This document shows positions 15,567-23,954 of a DNA stretch of 41,901 nt, one piece after another. A program made the translations under genes and the position numbers. Position 1 is the first letter of the stretch; each line of letters starts with the position of its first letter. The stretch is taken from assembly GCA_900550705.1 (NCBI GenBank), contig URTG01000001.1, forward strand, positions 1 to 41,901, in the 5' to 3' direction. Source of the DNA: an uncultured Eubacteriales bacterium (GTDB lineage Bacteria > Bacillota > Clostridia > Oscillospirales > Oscillospiraceae). The notes beneath the pieces were generated by a model, which was not told the DNA's origin, searched no databases, and saw only the letters and a program-made list of their open reading frames with translations.

Positions 15567-17267
15567 GCTGAATATCTGTCTCCCGGCGTCTATGTAGAGG
15601 AATATGAGTCCTCCCCCCGCGCCATCGAGGGCGTTGGCACCAGCACCGCCGGCTTCATCGGCATGACGGTGAAGGGTCCCACCGCAGGCAGTCCCTCTCT
15701 GGTCACCAGCTTTGCCGACTATCAGCGGCAGTTCGGCGGCTACCTCAGCGAGTACACCCACGGGGAGTACCGCTACCTGCCCTATGCGGTGGAGCAGTTC
15801 TTCACCAACGGCGGCACCCGCTGCTTCGTCACCCGTGTGGTCCCCGACGACGCTAAGGTGGCCTCTGCCAAGGCGGGCATCCTGTCCCTCCGGGCCGCCA
15901 ACGAGGGCAAGTGGGGCAACCGTATTCTGGTGAGCCTGACCACTGTGAACAAGCGGAAGATGCAGCTCATCGCCAAGGAGGGCGACCTGGTCTACACCGC
16001 CAAGAGCACCGCCGGCTTTGCCGAGGGCGACCTGGTGGAGTTTGCCGGGGAGCTGAACCGCATTTCCGCCCTGTTTGAGAACACCGTCACCTTTGAGCAG
16101 GCCTTTGCCGGCGACCCGGTGGACACCGCTCTGGTGCCCAAGGCGGTGCTGTACTCCGTGGAAATGGACCTGACCGTCCGCTATGAGGGCGAGACCGAGG
16201 TATACTCCGGCCTGAACCTGAACCCCACCTCCCCCAACTATGTGGCCGAGCAGCTTAGCGCCAGCGCCCTGCTGGCCGTGGAGGATGTGGAGGCCGCCCC
16301 TGAAATCGCCAACCCCGTCACCCTGATTCTGGGGGAGGGCAAGCTGGCCGGCACCCTGGCCTTCACCGGCGGCAGCGACGGCTCTGTGGAGGCCGTGAAC
16401 GCCGGTACCTTCATCGGCGAGGACAAGGGCCCCGGCAAGCGCACCGGCATCCAGGCCTTCATCGAGAACACCGTGGCCAGCATCATCGCCGTGCCCGGCG
16501 TCACCATCCCCGAGGTGGTGGTCTCCCTGGTGGCCCACTGCGAGAACCAGCAGAACCGCTTCGCCATCCTGGACATCCCCAAGGATAAGGTGAAGGTGAA
16601 CGACGTGCTGGAGTACCGCGGCATGGTGGACTCCACCTATGCGGCCATGTATCACCCCTGGGTCCAGGTCTTTGACCCCGTGACCAAGAAGCCCGGGTTC
16701 GTGCCCCCGTCCGGCGCAGTGGCCGGCGTCTATTCCCGCACCGACGTGACCCGGGGCGTCCACAAGGCCCCCGCCAACGAGGTGGTCCAGTGCACCGGCC
16801 TGTCCGTGGGCTACAACAACGGCGAGCAGGACATTCTGAACCCCGCCGGTGTCAACCTGATTCGCGCGCTGCCCGGCCAGGGCATCCGCGTCTGGGGCGC
16901 CCGCACCGCCAGCTCCAACGCCAGCTTTAAGTATGTCAACGTCCGCCGCCTGTTCATCTATGTGGAGCAGTCCATCAAGGCCGCCACCAACTGGGTGGTG
17001 TTCGAGCCCAACAATTCCTCTCTGTGGGCCCGGGTGCAGATGACCGTCTCCTCCTTCCTGGAGAATATGTTCCGCGCCGGTATGCTGGCCGGAGAGTCCC
17101 CCGCCGAGGCGTTCTTCGTGGACATCGGCCCCAGCACCATGAGCCGGGACGACATTATGAACGGCCGCCTGATCTGCGAGATCGGCATCGCCCCCAGCCG
17201 CCCCGCCGAGTTCGTGATCTTCCGCGTGACCCAGTTCACCTCGGAAGCCGGCGGCAGCGCGGAGTAA
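15564..17267 (+). CDS. Contractile tail sheath protein
   Basis: This 567-aa protein begins MAEYLSPGVYVEEYESSPRAIEGVGTS, the classical sheath N-terminus (SPGVYV-E, then TS-TAGFIG). It is followed by a KGP-x-x-x-P-x-LVTS-x-x-DYQRQFGG segment and TRCFVTRVV, shared by Afp2-4, Pvc2-4, T4 gp18-like and R-pyocin-type sheaths. The middle (about 130-330) is the variable surface domain. The C-terminal third (RALPGQGIRVWGARTASSN ... SSFLENMFRAGMLAG) is the conserved domain that makes the inter-subunit handshake. The size fits an extended CIS sheath. There is only one sheath gene in the window, unlike Afp/PVC with three. It is preceded by an unusual structured ribosome binding site and followed by a GC-rich hairpin. 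Confidence 0.95.
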   Translation: MAEYLSPGVYVEEYESSPRAIEGVGTSTAGFIGMTVKGPTAGSPSLVTSFADYQRQFGGYLSEYTHGEYRYLPYAVEQFFTNGGTRCFVTRVVPDDAKVASAKAGILSLRAANEGKWGNRILVSLTTVNKRKMQLIAKEGDLVYTAKSTAGFAEGDLVEFAGELNRISALFENTVTFEQAFAGDPVDTALVPKAVLYSVEMDLTVRYEGETEVYSGLNLNPTSPNYVAEQLSASALLAVEDVEAAPEIANPVTLILGEGKLAGTLAFTGGSDGSVEAVNAGTFIGEDKGPGKRTGIQAFIENTVASIIAVPGVTIPEVVVSLVAHCENQQNRFAILDIPKDKVKVNDVLEYRGMVDSTYAAMYHPWVQVFDPVTKKPGFVPPSGAVAGVYSRTDVTRGVHKAPANEVVQCTGLSVGYNNGEQDILNPAGVNLIRALPGQGIRVWGARTASSNASFKYVNVRRLFIYVEQSIKAATNWVVFEPNNSSLWARVQMTVSSFLENMFRAGMLAGESPAEAFFVDIGPSTMSRDDIMNGRLICEIGIAPSRPAEFVIFRVTQFTSEAGGSAE

Positions 17268-17298
17268 TTCCCCGTATCCCACCCGCCGCCCCCCGCAG

Positions 17299-17320
17299 CC
17301 CCCGCCGTCCCCGGCGGGGG
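17299..17320 (+). other. Sheath-tube intercistronic hairpin
   Basis: CCCCCGCC-GTCCCC-GGCGGGGG forms a perfect 8-bp all-GC stem with a 6-nt loop, 32 nt after the sheath stop and upstream of the tube ribosome binding site. With no T-run it is unlikely to stop transcription. It may protect the sheath mRNA 3' end or mark a processing boundary. Confidence 0.65.
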
Positions 17321-17363
17321 ACCGGGGCGCGGAGAAACATAACGCGATAAAGGAGATTTGATT

Positions 17364-17861
17364 ATGGCTACCGATATGAACAGCGCCGGTATGGCTTATC
17401 CCTTAACCAAAATGAACTTCCTGGTGTCCGTGCCCGACCTGACCGGCACCATGGCCGCCTTCAGCGAGGTCACCGGCATCGAGGCCAGCGTGGACGTGGT
17501 GGAGTTCCGCCAGGGCAACGCCCACTCTCTGGCCCCGGTGAAGATCCCCGGCCTGGTGAAGCACGGCAACATCACCCTGAAGATGGGCTACACCATCGGC
17601 AACGGCTTTAAGAAGTGGATTCAGGACTGCGTCAGCGAGACCCGCGGCGCCATCCCCCGGAAGACCGTGACCATCGAGCTGCTGGACATCCGGGACGGTT
17701 CTCCCAGCTCCGCCTATACGACGCTGAAGGGCGACATCACCTGGATTCTGAAGGAAGCCTGGGTGACCAAGTACTCCGGCCCCGATCTGAACGCCTCCGC
17801 CAGCGAGGTGGCCATCGAGACCGTGGAGCTGGCCTATGAGGAGCTGACCATTCCCGGCTGA
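17364..17861 (+). CDS. Tail tube protein (gp19/Hcp-like)
   Basis: This 165-aa protein starts at ATG 17364, 8 nt after AAAGGAG; an in-frame TTG at 17358 is too close to the Shine-Dalgarno. The sequence YPLTKMNFLVSVPDLTG, FSEVTGIEASVDVVEFRQGN, then VKIPGLVKHGNITLKMGYTIGNG is the typical T4 gp19-type tube pattern (F-x-V, SEV-G, V-E-x-R-x-G, PG, NITLK-G), with a C-terminal ELAYEELTI strand. Hexameric rings of it stack into the inner tube that is expelled on sheath contraction and carries cargo. It is flanked on both sides by strong hairpins, fitting a gene whose product is needed in many copies. Confidence 0.93.
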   Translation: MATDMNSAGMAYPLTKMNFLVSVPDLTGTMAAFSEVTGIEASVDVVEFRQGNAHSLAPVKIPGLVKHGNITLKMGYTIGNGFKKWIQDCVSETRGAIPRKTVTIELLDIRDGSPSSAYTTLKGDITWILKEAWVTKYSGPDLNASASEVAIETVELAYEELTIPG

Positions 17862-17875
17862 TCCCGGTGAGCGCG

Positions 17876-17903
17876 TCCGGGGCGGGGTCCGCCCCGCCCC
17901 GGA
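17876..17903 (+). other. Strong hairpin after the tube gene
   Basis: TCCGGGGCGGGG-TCCG-CCCCGCCCCGGA forms a perfect 12-bp stem with a 4-nt loop, starting 15 nt after the tube stop. It ends 2 nt before the purine-rich ribosome binding site of the next gene (AGGAAGGTGG). It is followed by ATAGGAAGG rather than a T-run, so it is not an intrinsic terminator by the usual rule, though partial termination or 3' end protection is possible. Confidence 0.7.
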
Positions 17904-17921
17904 TAGGAAGGTGGAACGAAC

Positions 17922-18284
17922 ATGACGACTGTATACGATTTTGAATTGCCCAAGGGCTTTGTGGACCAGCAGGGCGTGGTCCACAAGCGGGGCAAAATGC
18001 GCCTGGCCACCGCCGGGGACGAGATCGCCGCCACCCGGGACCCCCGGGTGCTGTCCAATCCCGCCTATCTGACCATTGTGGTCCTGGCCGCCGTCATCAC
18101 AGAGCTGGAGGGGCTGGACGCCGTGGTCCCCTCGGTCGTGGAGCGGTTCTTCACGGCGGACCTGGCCTTTTTGCAGGATATGTACCAGCGGATCAACAAC
18201 GTGGAGCCCCCGACGATGCAGGCCGTCTGTCCCGACTGCGGCAAGATCTTTGAGGTCCCCATAAATTTTACGCGAGAGGGATAA
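17922..18284 (+). CDS. Small tail-assembly-like protein with a CPxC knuckle
   Basis: This 120-aa protein begins YDFELPKGFVDQQGVVHKRGKMRLATAGDEI, a beta-rich start, followed by a helical block (NPAYLTIVVLAAVITELEGL; VVERFFTADLAFLQDMYQRIN). It ends CPDCGKIFEVPIN, one half of a zinc ribbon. The layout resembles phage tail assembly chaperones (T4/Mu gp41-type and similar small proteins after the tube gene), which hold the tape measure before tube assembly. Similar proteins with a C-terminal CxxC occur next to DUF6760 genes in CIS clusters. The start has AGGAAGGTGG upstream. Assignment rests on position and layout. Confidence 0.6.
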   Translation: MTTVYDFELPKGFVDQQGVVHKRGKMRLATAGDEIAATRDPRVLSNPAYLTIVVLAAVITELEGLDAVVPSVVERFFTADLAFLQDMYQRINNVEPPTMQAVCPDCGKIFEVPINFTREG

Positions 18285-18286
18285 CG

Positions 18287-18481
18287 CTGTATCCCAAGGA
18301 GGAGCTCTACCGGGAGATGGGCTTTATCTCCTATTATTTCCACTGGAGCTCGGCCGAGGTCATGGCCCTGGACCATGCCACCCGCCGCCGGTGGTGCGAG
18401 GAGATCTCCTCCATCAACAGCAGTCTCAATCCCTCCACGAAGAAGAAGGAAAAGAGCATTCTGGAATTTGGCCGGCACTGA
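18287..18481 (+). CDS. DUF6760-like small CIS protein, probable CTG start
   Basis: The 64-codon frame reads YPKEELYREMGFISYYFHW (from 18290), then MALDHATRRRWCEEISSIN. I recognise the DUF6760 pattern (YP-x-x-x-LY-E-x-x-FI-x-Y-FHW ... ER/RRRW-x-x-EI-x-x-IN) of short proteins that sit between tube genes in CIS and related phage-tail clusters. No ATG, GTG or TTG occurs in frame before the conserved YP. The only near-start codon is CTG 18287, 6 nt after GAGAGGG and 3 nt past the previous stop, which fits translational reinitiation. The alternative is ATG 18317 after AAGGAGG, giving 54 aa and losing the conserved head. Function is unknown; probably tube or tape measure assembly. Confidence 0.7.
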   Translation: MYPKEELYREMGFISYYFHWSSAEVMALDHATRRRWCEEISSINSSLNPSTKKKEKSILEFGRH

Positions 18482-18501
18482 CCGGGTAAGGAGGCGCGGC
18501 G

Positions 18502-20898
18502 ATGGCCAGCATTACCGATCAAAATTGGGTGGTGTGGAACCAGGGGAAAAACCCGCTGGTCAATTTTAATTTTATGCTGCGCGTGGAGCTGGCGGTGGAC
18601 CTGCCCTGCAAAAGCGTCCGTGCCTTCAGCCGGGAGCTGGAGTATGACTACATCCAGGAGGGCGGCCTGAACGACTATGTCCATATGCGCCGCAAGCCCA
18701 TCACCCGGCCCTTTACCCTGGAGATCGAGCGGTATGTGGGGGTGGATTACCTGGACCCCCTGCCCCTGGGTACCGATCTGACCCTGCCCGTGCTGCTGTT
18801 CGTCAGCCGGAATCACGACCAGTTCATCCCCGGCGTGGTGGCCCGGACCTATGTGTTCACCGGCTGCACCGTGATGAAAAAGACCTATGGCGATCTGGTG
18901 GCCGACCAGTCCGGTCTGCTGGTGGAGACCACCACCCTGGGCTATCGGGAGATGCTCTGCGTGGACATCCCCTGGAGCGAGGTGGGGGACAATATCTCCA
19001 AGGATGTTAAGACGGTCCCCACCGCCGCCCGGACGCTGGACAAGTCCGCCGCCGAGCTGAAGGCCCTGGGCAACGAGCTCTATCTCCAGGCCCAGGCCGC
19101 CAAGGAGCAGGCGGAGACGGCGCTTTCCGCCCAGGATGCCCAGGCCCTAATCGACGAGCTGACCGGCACCCTTGCCGACCTGCGGGCCGCGGTGGACAAG
19201 GGCGGCAGTCTCGTCCAGGCCGCAGACCGGGCGGAGGCCGGACGGAACGGAGCGGGGGGACACCCGAAAACGGAGCTGGCCGACCAGGCCCAGACCGCCG
19301 CCCAACAGGCGGAGAAGGACTTCCGGGCGAAGGAGCAGCTGGCGCAGGAGGCCGACGCGGCGCTTTACCGGGCGGAGGACGCCCTCCGCCGGGCCAAGGA
19401 GGCTGTGGAGGGCCCGGAGGGCCGGGTGAAGGACCGGACCGCCCAGCTGGAGCAGGACGCGGCGGACCGGAAGGCGCTGGAGGACAAGCTGCCGGAGGAC
19501 ATCCGCACCGCCGCCGCCGCCCAGACTGCCGTTGCTGCCGCCCAGCAGGCGCGGAACGAGGCGGAGGAGGCCCTGGCCGCCGCCCAACAGGCCAAGCAGG
19601 ACGCCATCGCCCAGGCCCAGCAGAGGGAGGACTACGCCCCCGCCCGGGAGAAGGCCGCCCAGACAGCCAAGGCCCTCACCGCCGCCCAGCAGGAGCGGGA
19701 CCAGGCCACCCAGGCGGCGGACACCGCCCGGCGGGAGTATGAGGCCGCCCTGCGGACCTGGCAGGAGCACCAGAACGACCAGCTGGAGCGGGCCGCCGCC
19801 CGCACTGGCTCCTATGAGGACCAGCTCCGCATCGCGCAGGACGGGCTGAAGCACATCCAGCGCCAGATGGACCGGAGCCGACAGACCTTAGCGGCCCTCC
19901 CGCCGCCGGAGACCGCCGCCCCGGAGGACGAGGCCGCGCGGGAGCGGGAGACCGCCCGCCTGGCCCAGCTGGAGCAGGAGCAGAACGCGGCCCAGGCCAA
20001 GGTAGACGCCGCCCAGGCCGAGGTGGACCGGGCCAAGGCGGAGGAGAAGGCCGTGCAGGCCGCCGCCCAGGCCGGGCCCCAGGACGGCCGGGTGCTGGAC
20101 TGCAAGGAGGCGCTGGACGCGGCAGAGGAGAAGCAGACCCGGGCGGAGGAAGCCCTGTCCGCCGCCCAGGCGGAGGACGAGGCCGCCCGGAGCGCCCTGC
20201 AAACCGGGCTGGACAAGGAGTCTGACGCTGTGGAGCAGGGGGAGCTGGGCCAGGCCGTAATCGCCGCCCAGGCCGCCTTCACCGCCGCCCAGGCCGCCCT
20301 GGATGCCGCCCAGACCCAGCACCAGACCTGCCGGGAGCTGGAGGCCCTGCAAGCCCGAATCGACCAGCACACCCAGGAGCTGGAGGAGGCAAAGCAGGAG
20401 GTCCAGTCTATCCGGTCCGGCGACCTGGCCCAGGCGGAGCAGGCCGCCGCCGCGGCCAAGACCGCCCGGGACCAGGCCCAGAATGACCTGGACCAGGCCG
20501 CCGCCGCCCGGGACGCGGCCCAGCAGGCCGCCCAGACCGCCCGGGACGCCGCCGCCCAGGCGGAGCAGGTCTATAACCAGGCCCAGGCGGAGCTTCGCAA
20601 GGCCAATCGGCAGGTCAATCCCCTGCAAAACAGCCTGACCAACCTCAAGCTGCGGAAGGACCCCGCCCTTCAGGCCCAGAAGGACTGCACCGCCCAGCAC
20701 GACCTGTGCAAGCAGGCCAACGACGCACTCCAGGCCATGCCCGACGACGACCTGCCCCAGGTGAACACCGGGTATGAGTCGGTAAAAAAGCTGTCCAAGC
20801 AGACGTGCTTCCACCAGCGGCAGGTCCGGGAGTTGTGCCAGTATATGGAGAACGCCCGGAGGCTGCTGGACGAGGTGCAGCTCCCGGCGGCGGAATAA
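18502..20898 (+). CDS. Tube-like protein fused to a ~600-residue Ala/Gln-rich coiled coil
   Basis: This 798-aa protein has two parts. Residues 1-165 look like a second gp19-type tube subunit: LVNFNFMLRVELAV, VRAFSRELEYDYIQEGGLNDYVH, ITRPFTLEIERYVG, then VARTYVFTGCTVMKKTYG and LLVETTTLGYREM. Residues about 180-780 are an almost unbroken heptad-like helix rich in Ala, Gln, Glu and Arg, encoded by repetitive GCC/CAG/GAG DNA with many near-repeats of CCGCCCAGGC. A second tube-like gene is normal in CIS (tube initiator of the Afp5 type), but such a coil is not. At 0.15 nm per residue the coil could span about 90 nm, the scale of a CIS tube, so a tape-measure or lumen-filling role is attractive. 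Start: ATG 18502 after AAGGAGG. Confidence 0.7.
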   Translation: MASITDQNWVVWNQGKNPLVNFNFMLRVELAVDLPCKSVRAFSRELEYDYIQEGGLNDYVHMRRKPITRPFTLEIERYVGVDYLDPLPLGTDLTLPVLLFVSRNHDQFIPGVVARTYVFTGCTVMKKTYGDLVADQSGLLVETTTLGYREMLCVDIPWSEVGDNISKDVKTVPTAARTLDKSAAELKALGNELYLQAQAAKEQAETALSAQDAQALIDELTGTLADLRAAVDKGGSLVQAADRAEAGRNGAGGHPKTELADQAQTAAQQAEKDFRAKEQLAQEADAALYRAEDALRRAKEAVEGPEGRVKDRTAQLEQDAADRKALEDKLPEDIRTAAAAQTAVAAAQQARNEAEEALAAAQQAKQDAIAQAQQREDYAPAREKAAQTAKALTAAQQERDQATQAADTARREYEAALRTWQEHQNDQLERAAARTGSYEDQLRIAQDGLKHIQRQMDRSRQTLAALPPPETAAPEDEAARERETARLAQLEQEQNAAQAKVDAAQAEVDRAKAEEKAVQAAAQAGPQDGRVLDCKEALDAAEEKQTRAEEALSAAQAEDEAARSALQTGLDKESDAVEQGELGQAVIAAQAAFTAAQAALDAAQTQHQTCRELEALQARIDQHTQELEEAKQEVQSIRSGDLAQAEQAAAAAKTARDQAQNDLDQAAAARDAAQQAAQTARDAAAQAEQVYNQAQAELRKANRQVNPLQNSLTNLKLRKDPALQAQKDCTAQHDLCKQANDALQAMPDDDLPQVNTGYESVKKLSKQTCFHQRQVRELCQYMENARRLLDEVQLPAAE

Positions 20899-20925
20899 GC
20901 CGGGCGCCGGAACCAGGAGGACCCT

Positions 20926-23919
20926 ATGCTCACCATCAAAGCCCCCATTCAACTGCATATCACCCAGAGCCTGACGGGGAACGCCGACGCCTTCGGCCAG
21001 CGCATCCGGGGCAATTACAGCCTGATGGGAGCCAACTTCGGGGCGAAGGACCTGCTGTTTCTGCTGTCCGCCCCGCCAGAGCTGCCCGACGACCTGGGGG
21101 GCATGACCACCCTGGTGAATCAGCAGAGCAATGTGAATGTCCGCAGCGTCACCATGGACGTGGTGAACAACGTGGTCAACCGCATTCTGCTGGACGGCAC
21201 GGAGCAGTTTACCTATCAGGACCAGGTCTATCTCACCACGGTGCTGAACCGGCTGGGGATTACCAATGTCCAGACCTTTCTGGGCCAGGTGCGTCAGCTC
21301 CGGCTGGAAAACGAGAGCACGGTCCACCTCACCCGGCTCTACCGGGCGGAGCTGGCCCGCATTCTCCAGCGCCAGGCCGCCGGGGAGCCGGTCCCCGCCC
21401 TGCCTCTGCCCGCCCCCGCCGGGGAGGAGGAGTCCTCCCGCCCCCAGGACCCCCGGGTCACCCTGTGCCTGGACATCCTGAACCGGCTGGATGCGGCCAA
21501 CACCTTCCAGACCCTCCACGCCTTCCAGCGCAGCTGGTCCGGCGGGGAGAACGTGTTCCGCAACCAGGAGCTGCGCCTGTCGGAGCAGCTGCGGGTGCAG
21601 AACGTTCTGGCGCTGACCCAGGTGCAGCAGCGGCTGTATGAGCAGCCCGACCTGCACCTGACCTACCATCAGAACGCCTACGAGACCGGGGCCGTGCCCG
21701 AGGTGCCCACGGACGAGGAGCAGGTCCTCTCCCAGGCGGCGGCCGCCGCCCTGGTCAGCGCGGTGGACCACACGGTGGTCCAGGTGCTCAACCGGCCGGA
21801 GCTGCGGCGGGAGCAGTGGGTCCAGCTCCAGAACGCCCTGTGGCAGACGGCGGAGACCACCCTGGCCCGCTTTGAGAGCTATCACAGCCAGCCCCAGCCC
21901 CCGGACAACCTGACCCAGCGGACGGAGGAGACCTGGAACCGCTATGTGCAGGAGCTGCAGCACTACGAGACCCTCCGCCAGTCCATCTACCCCCGGGCGG
22001 CGGAGCAGGTCCGTCTTCCCGGCGGGCGGACGGTGGAGAGCCACACCCACCTGACCCACCGCACCGCCGAGACGGAGCGGGAGGAGGTCCTGCGGGACCA
22101 CACCGACGCGGTGCACACCCAGGAGCACCGCACTGACACCCTGGAGCGCACCCGCGCTGAGCTGCTGCGCCAGATTTTGCAAGAGCAAGGCGGAGAGCGC
22201 GAAGCCCCCGCCGCCGCCCCGCCCCCGGCGGGAGAGGTGCTCCAGCCGATCCTCCACCGGGAGACCCGGCAGGAGGGCGACCGCTCCTTTGCCCAGCAGA
22301 ACACCCAGCTGGTGTACCACACCACCGGCGAGGGGGCAGAGGGGGAGGAACCCCAGCCCCCGGCCCGCCGGGAGATTTCCCTCACGCCCGGCGAGGACAC
22401 CCCCGCCCTCACCCCCCAGCAGCGGGAGCAGCAGGCCCAGGCATTGCGGGAGACCATCCTCCGCCAGCTGCAGCCCGGGAGCGTGCCCCCCATGTCCCCG
22501 GCCCAGCCCCCGGTGACCACCGTATTCCCCGCGCCCCCGGAGGAGCGGGGGGAGGAGCCGGAGCAGGTGCCCTCCGCCCACACCCGGGAGACCGTGGTGC
22601 GGGAGACCTATGGGGAGCGGGAGCACCGCCGGGAAATCGCCCAGCGGACCCTCCGGGAGGTGCTGGAACGGGCGGCAGCCCGGCCCGGCTCGGTACCGCC
22701 GCCGGAGACCACTTGGAGCCTGACCCAGGACCGCCGGAGCACCACCACGCAGCTGGTCCACCCCGCCGTCCGGGAGACCCAGACGGTGGAGACGGAGCAG
22801 ACCCGTCTGGAGGCCCTGGTCCGTGATGTGGAGCGTCAGCGGCTGTGGACGGAAAAGCCCTCGGTCCGCACGACCCTCCTCCACCGGGAGCACCGGGACC
22901 TGGAGCGGGAGCGGGTGACCTCCACCACCCGGGTGGAGGGTATGCCGCCCACGGGATATGCGCCGGAGCCGCGTCCCCTCTCTGTCCCGGACCTGCTCCG
23001 CCGGGCGGAGCCTGTGCCCCCGCCGCCTCCGGCGGCCCCTCTGCCCCTGACGCCCCGGGAGGCGGAGGAACAGGCCCCGGAGACCCTGGTGGAGGAGCTG
23101 CACCGCATCGACCAGCACAACCGCACCGTCCTTCAGACCCTTCAGGCCCAGGACCGGCCCAAGGCGGCCCTCGCTCCCACCGGTCCGGACCTGCCCCGCA
23201 CTATGCGGGAGGCCCTGCGGGCCTTGGACCAGCCGGAACAGGTCCTGCGAGAGTGGGCCGCCCGGCGGGAGGCCCCGGAGTCCCCCGCCCCCCTGGCCCT
23301 CACCCCCCGGGAGGAGGCCCTGCTGGAGCAGGCGTCTCCCGAGGAGCGGGCCGTCTATCAGTCGGTGCTGGCCTATCAGAAGAACCCGGAGCAGGCCATT
23401 GCCCAAGGGTTGCTCCGCCCCGGGACCCTGGGGAATCTCCACGGGGCCATTCAGCAGGCCGCCCAGGACAGCGAACCCCTGGAGCTGGCCCACCCCGGCC
23501 CGGAGGCCCAGGCCCAGCGGGAGCAGCTCCGGGAGCAGGCCGAGGCGGTGCTGGAGCGCTTCCAGCACCATACGCCCGCCCCGCGGCGGATGGAGACAGA
23601 GTCCGCCCCGCCCCCGGCGGTGAAGATTGTCCACAAGCAGGCGGCTCCCGACGTCACCGAGGAGCTGCTGGAGCAGCTGAACCAGCAGCGCACCCAGACG
23701 ACCCTCCGCAATGAGAGCCGGGAGGAGGTCACCCGCAGCCAGAGCCATCAGGTGGATGTCCACCAGGTGGAGAAGAAGGTGGTGGCCCAGACCACCGAGG
23801 ACATCACCGAGCTGGTGAACCGCACCCTGGCCCGGCAGATGCGGAGCATCTCTGACCAGGTGTACCGCCAGATGGAAAAGCGCCTCCAGACGGAGCGCAG
23901 CCGCCGGGGCAGATGGTAA
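20926..23919 (+). CDS. Large Gln/Glu/Pro-rich CIS protein, tape measure or scaffold candidate
   Basis: This 997-aa protein matches no family I recognise. Residues 1-150 are an ordered-looking N-terminal domain (IKAPIQLHITQSLTG, AKDLLFLLSAPPE, NVNVRSVTMDVVNNVVNRILL). Residues 150-300 are helical. Residues about 380-880 are highly charged, with Pro-rich breaks (PAAAPPPAGEV, PGSVPPMSPAQPP, PPPPPAAPLPL) and many HREH/ETVVRET segments; much is probably disordered or flexible helix. The C-terminus (about 905-997) returns to a coiled coil and ends very basic (LQTERSRRGRW). There is no TM or signal. The position after the tube-like gene and before the Afp7-like adaptors is where a tape measure gene (Afp14-like) may lie, and no other long protein except the 798-aa one fits. 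Scaffold or lumen cargo carrier are alternatives. Confidence 0.5.
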   Translation: MLTIKAPIQLHITQSLTGNADAFGQRIRGNYSLMGANFGAKDLLFLLSAPPELPDDLGGMTTLVNQQSNVNVRSVTMDVVNNVVNRILLDGTEQFTYQDQVYLTTVLNRLGITNVQTFLGQVRQLRLENESTVHLTRLYRAELARILQRQAAGEPVPALPLPAPAGEEESSRPQDPRVTLCLDILNRLDAANTFQTLHAFQRSWSGGENVFRNQELRLSEQLRVQNVLALTQVQQRLYEQPDLHLTYHQNAYETGAVPEVPTDEEQVLSQAAAAALVSAVDHTVVQVLNRPELRREQWVQLQNALWQTAETTLARFESYHSQPQPPDNLTQRTEETWNRYVQELQHYETLRQSIYPRAAEQVRLPGGRTVESHTHLTHRTAETEREEVLRDHTDAVHTQEHRTDTLERTRAELLRQILQEQGGEREAPAAAPPPAGEVLQPILHRETRQEGDRSFAQQNTQLVYHTTGEGAEGEEPQPPARREISLTPGEDTPALTPQQREQQAQALRETILRQLQPGSVPPMSPAQPPVTTVFPAPPEERGEEPEQVPSAHTRETVVRETYGEREHRREIAQRTLREVLERAAARPGSVPPPETTWSLTQDRRSTTTQLVHPAVRETQTVETEQTRLEALVRDVERQRLWTEKPSVRTTLLHREHRDLERERVTSTTRVEGMPPTGYAPEPRPLSVPDLLRRAEPVPPPPPAAPLPLTPREAEEQAPETLVEELHRIDQHNRTVLQTLQAQDRPKAALAPTGPDLPRTMREALRALDQPEQVLREWAARREAPESPAPLALTPREEALLEQASPEERAVYQSVLAYQKNPEQAIAQGLLRPGTLGNLHGAIQQAAQDSEPLELAHPGPEAQAQREQLREQAEAVLERFQHHTPAPRRMETESAPPPAVKIVHKQAAPDVTEELLEQLNQQRTQTTLRNESREEVTRSQSHQVDVHQVEKKVVAQTTEDITELVNRTLARQMRSISDQVYRQMEKRLQTERSRRGRW

Positions 23920-23954
23920 GATAACAAGCAGTCCGGAAGGAGGGACCCTGAATC

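Noticed and set aside
15518..15571. 17-codon leader gene before the sheath
   Set aside because: Its own ATG has no upstream Shine-Dalgarno; the AAGGAGG lies inside it and serves the sheath. Kept only as a possible coupling device.
17876..17903. Hairpin after the tube gene as a terminator
   Set aside because: The stem is strong, but AUAGGAAGG rather than a U-run follows, and no new promoter is visible before the next genes.
19888..23763. Very long open frame (over 1200 codons) on the minus strand
   Set aside because: It lies opposite two plus-strand genes with good ribosome binding sites, has a Gly/Leu/Gln-biased composition typical of antisense frames in GC-rich DNA, and shows no domain.
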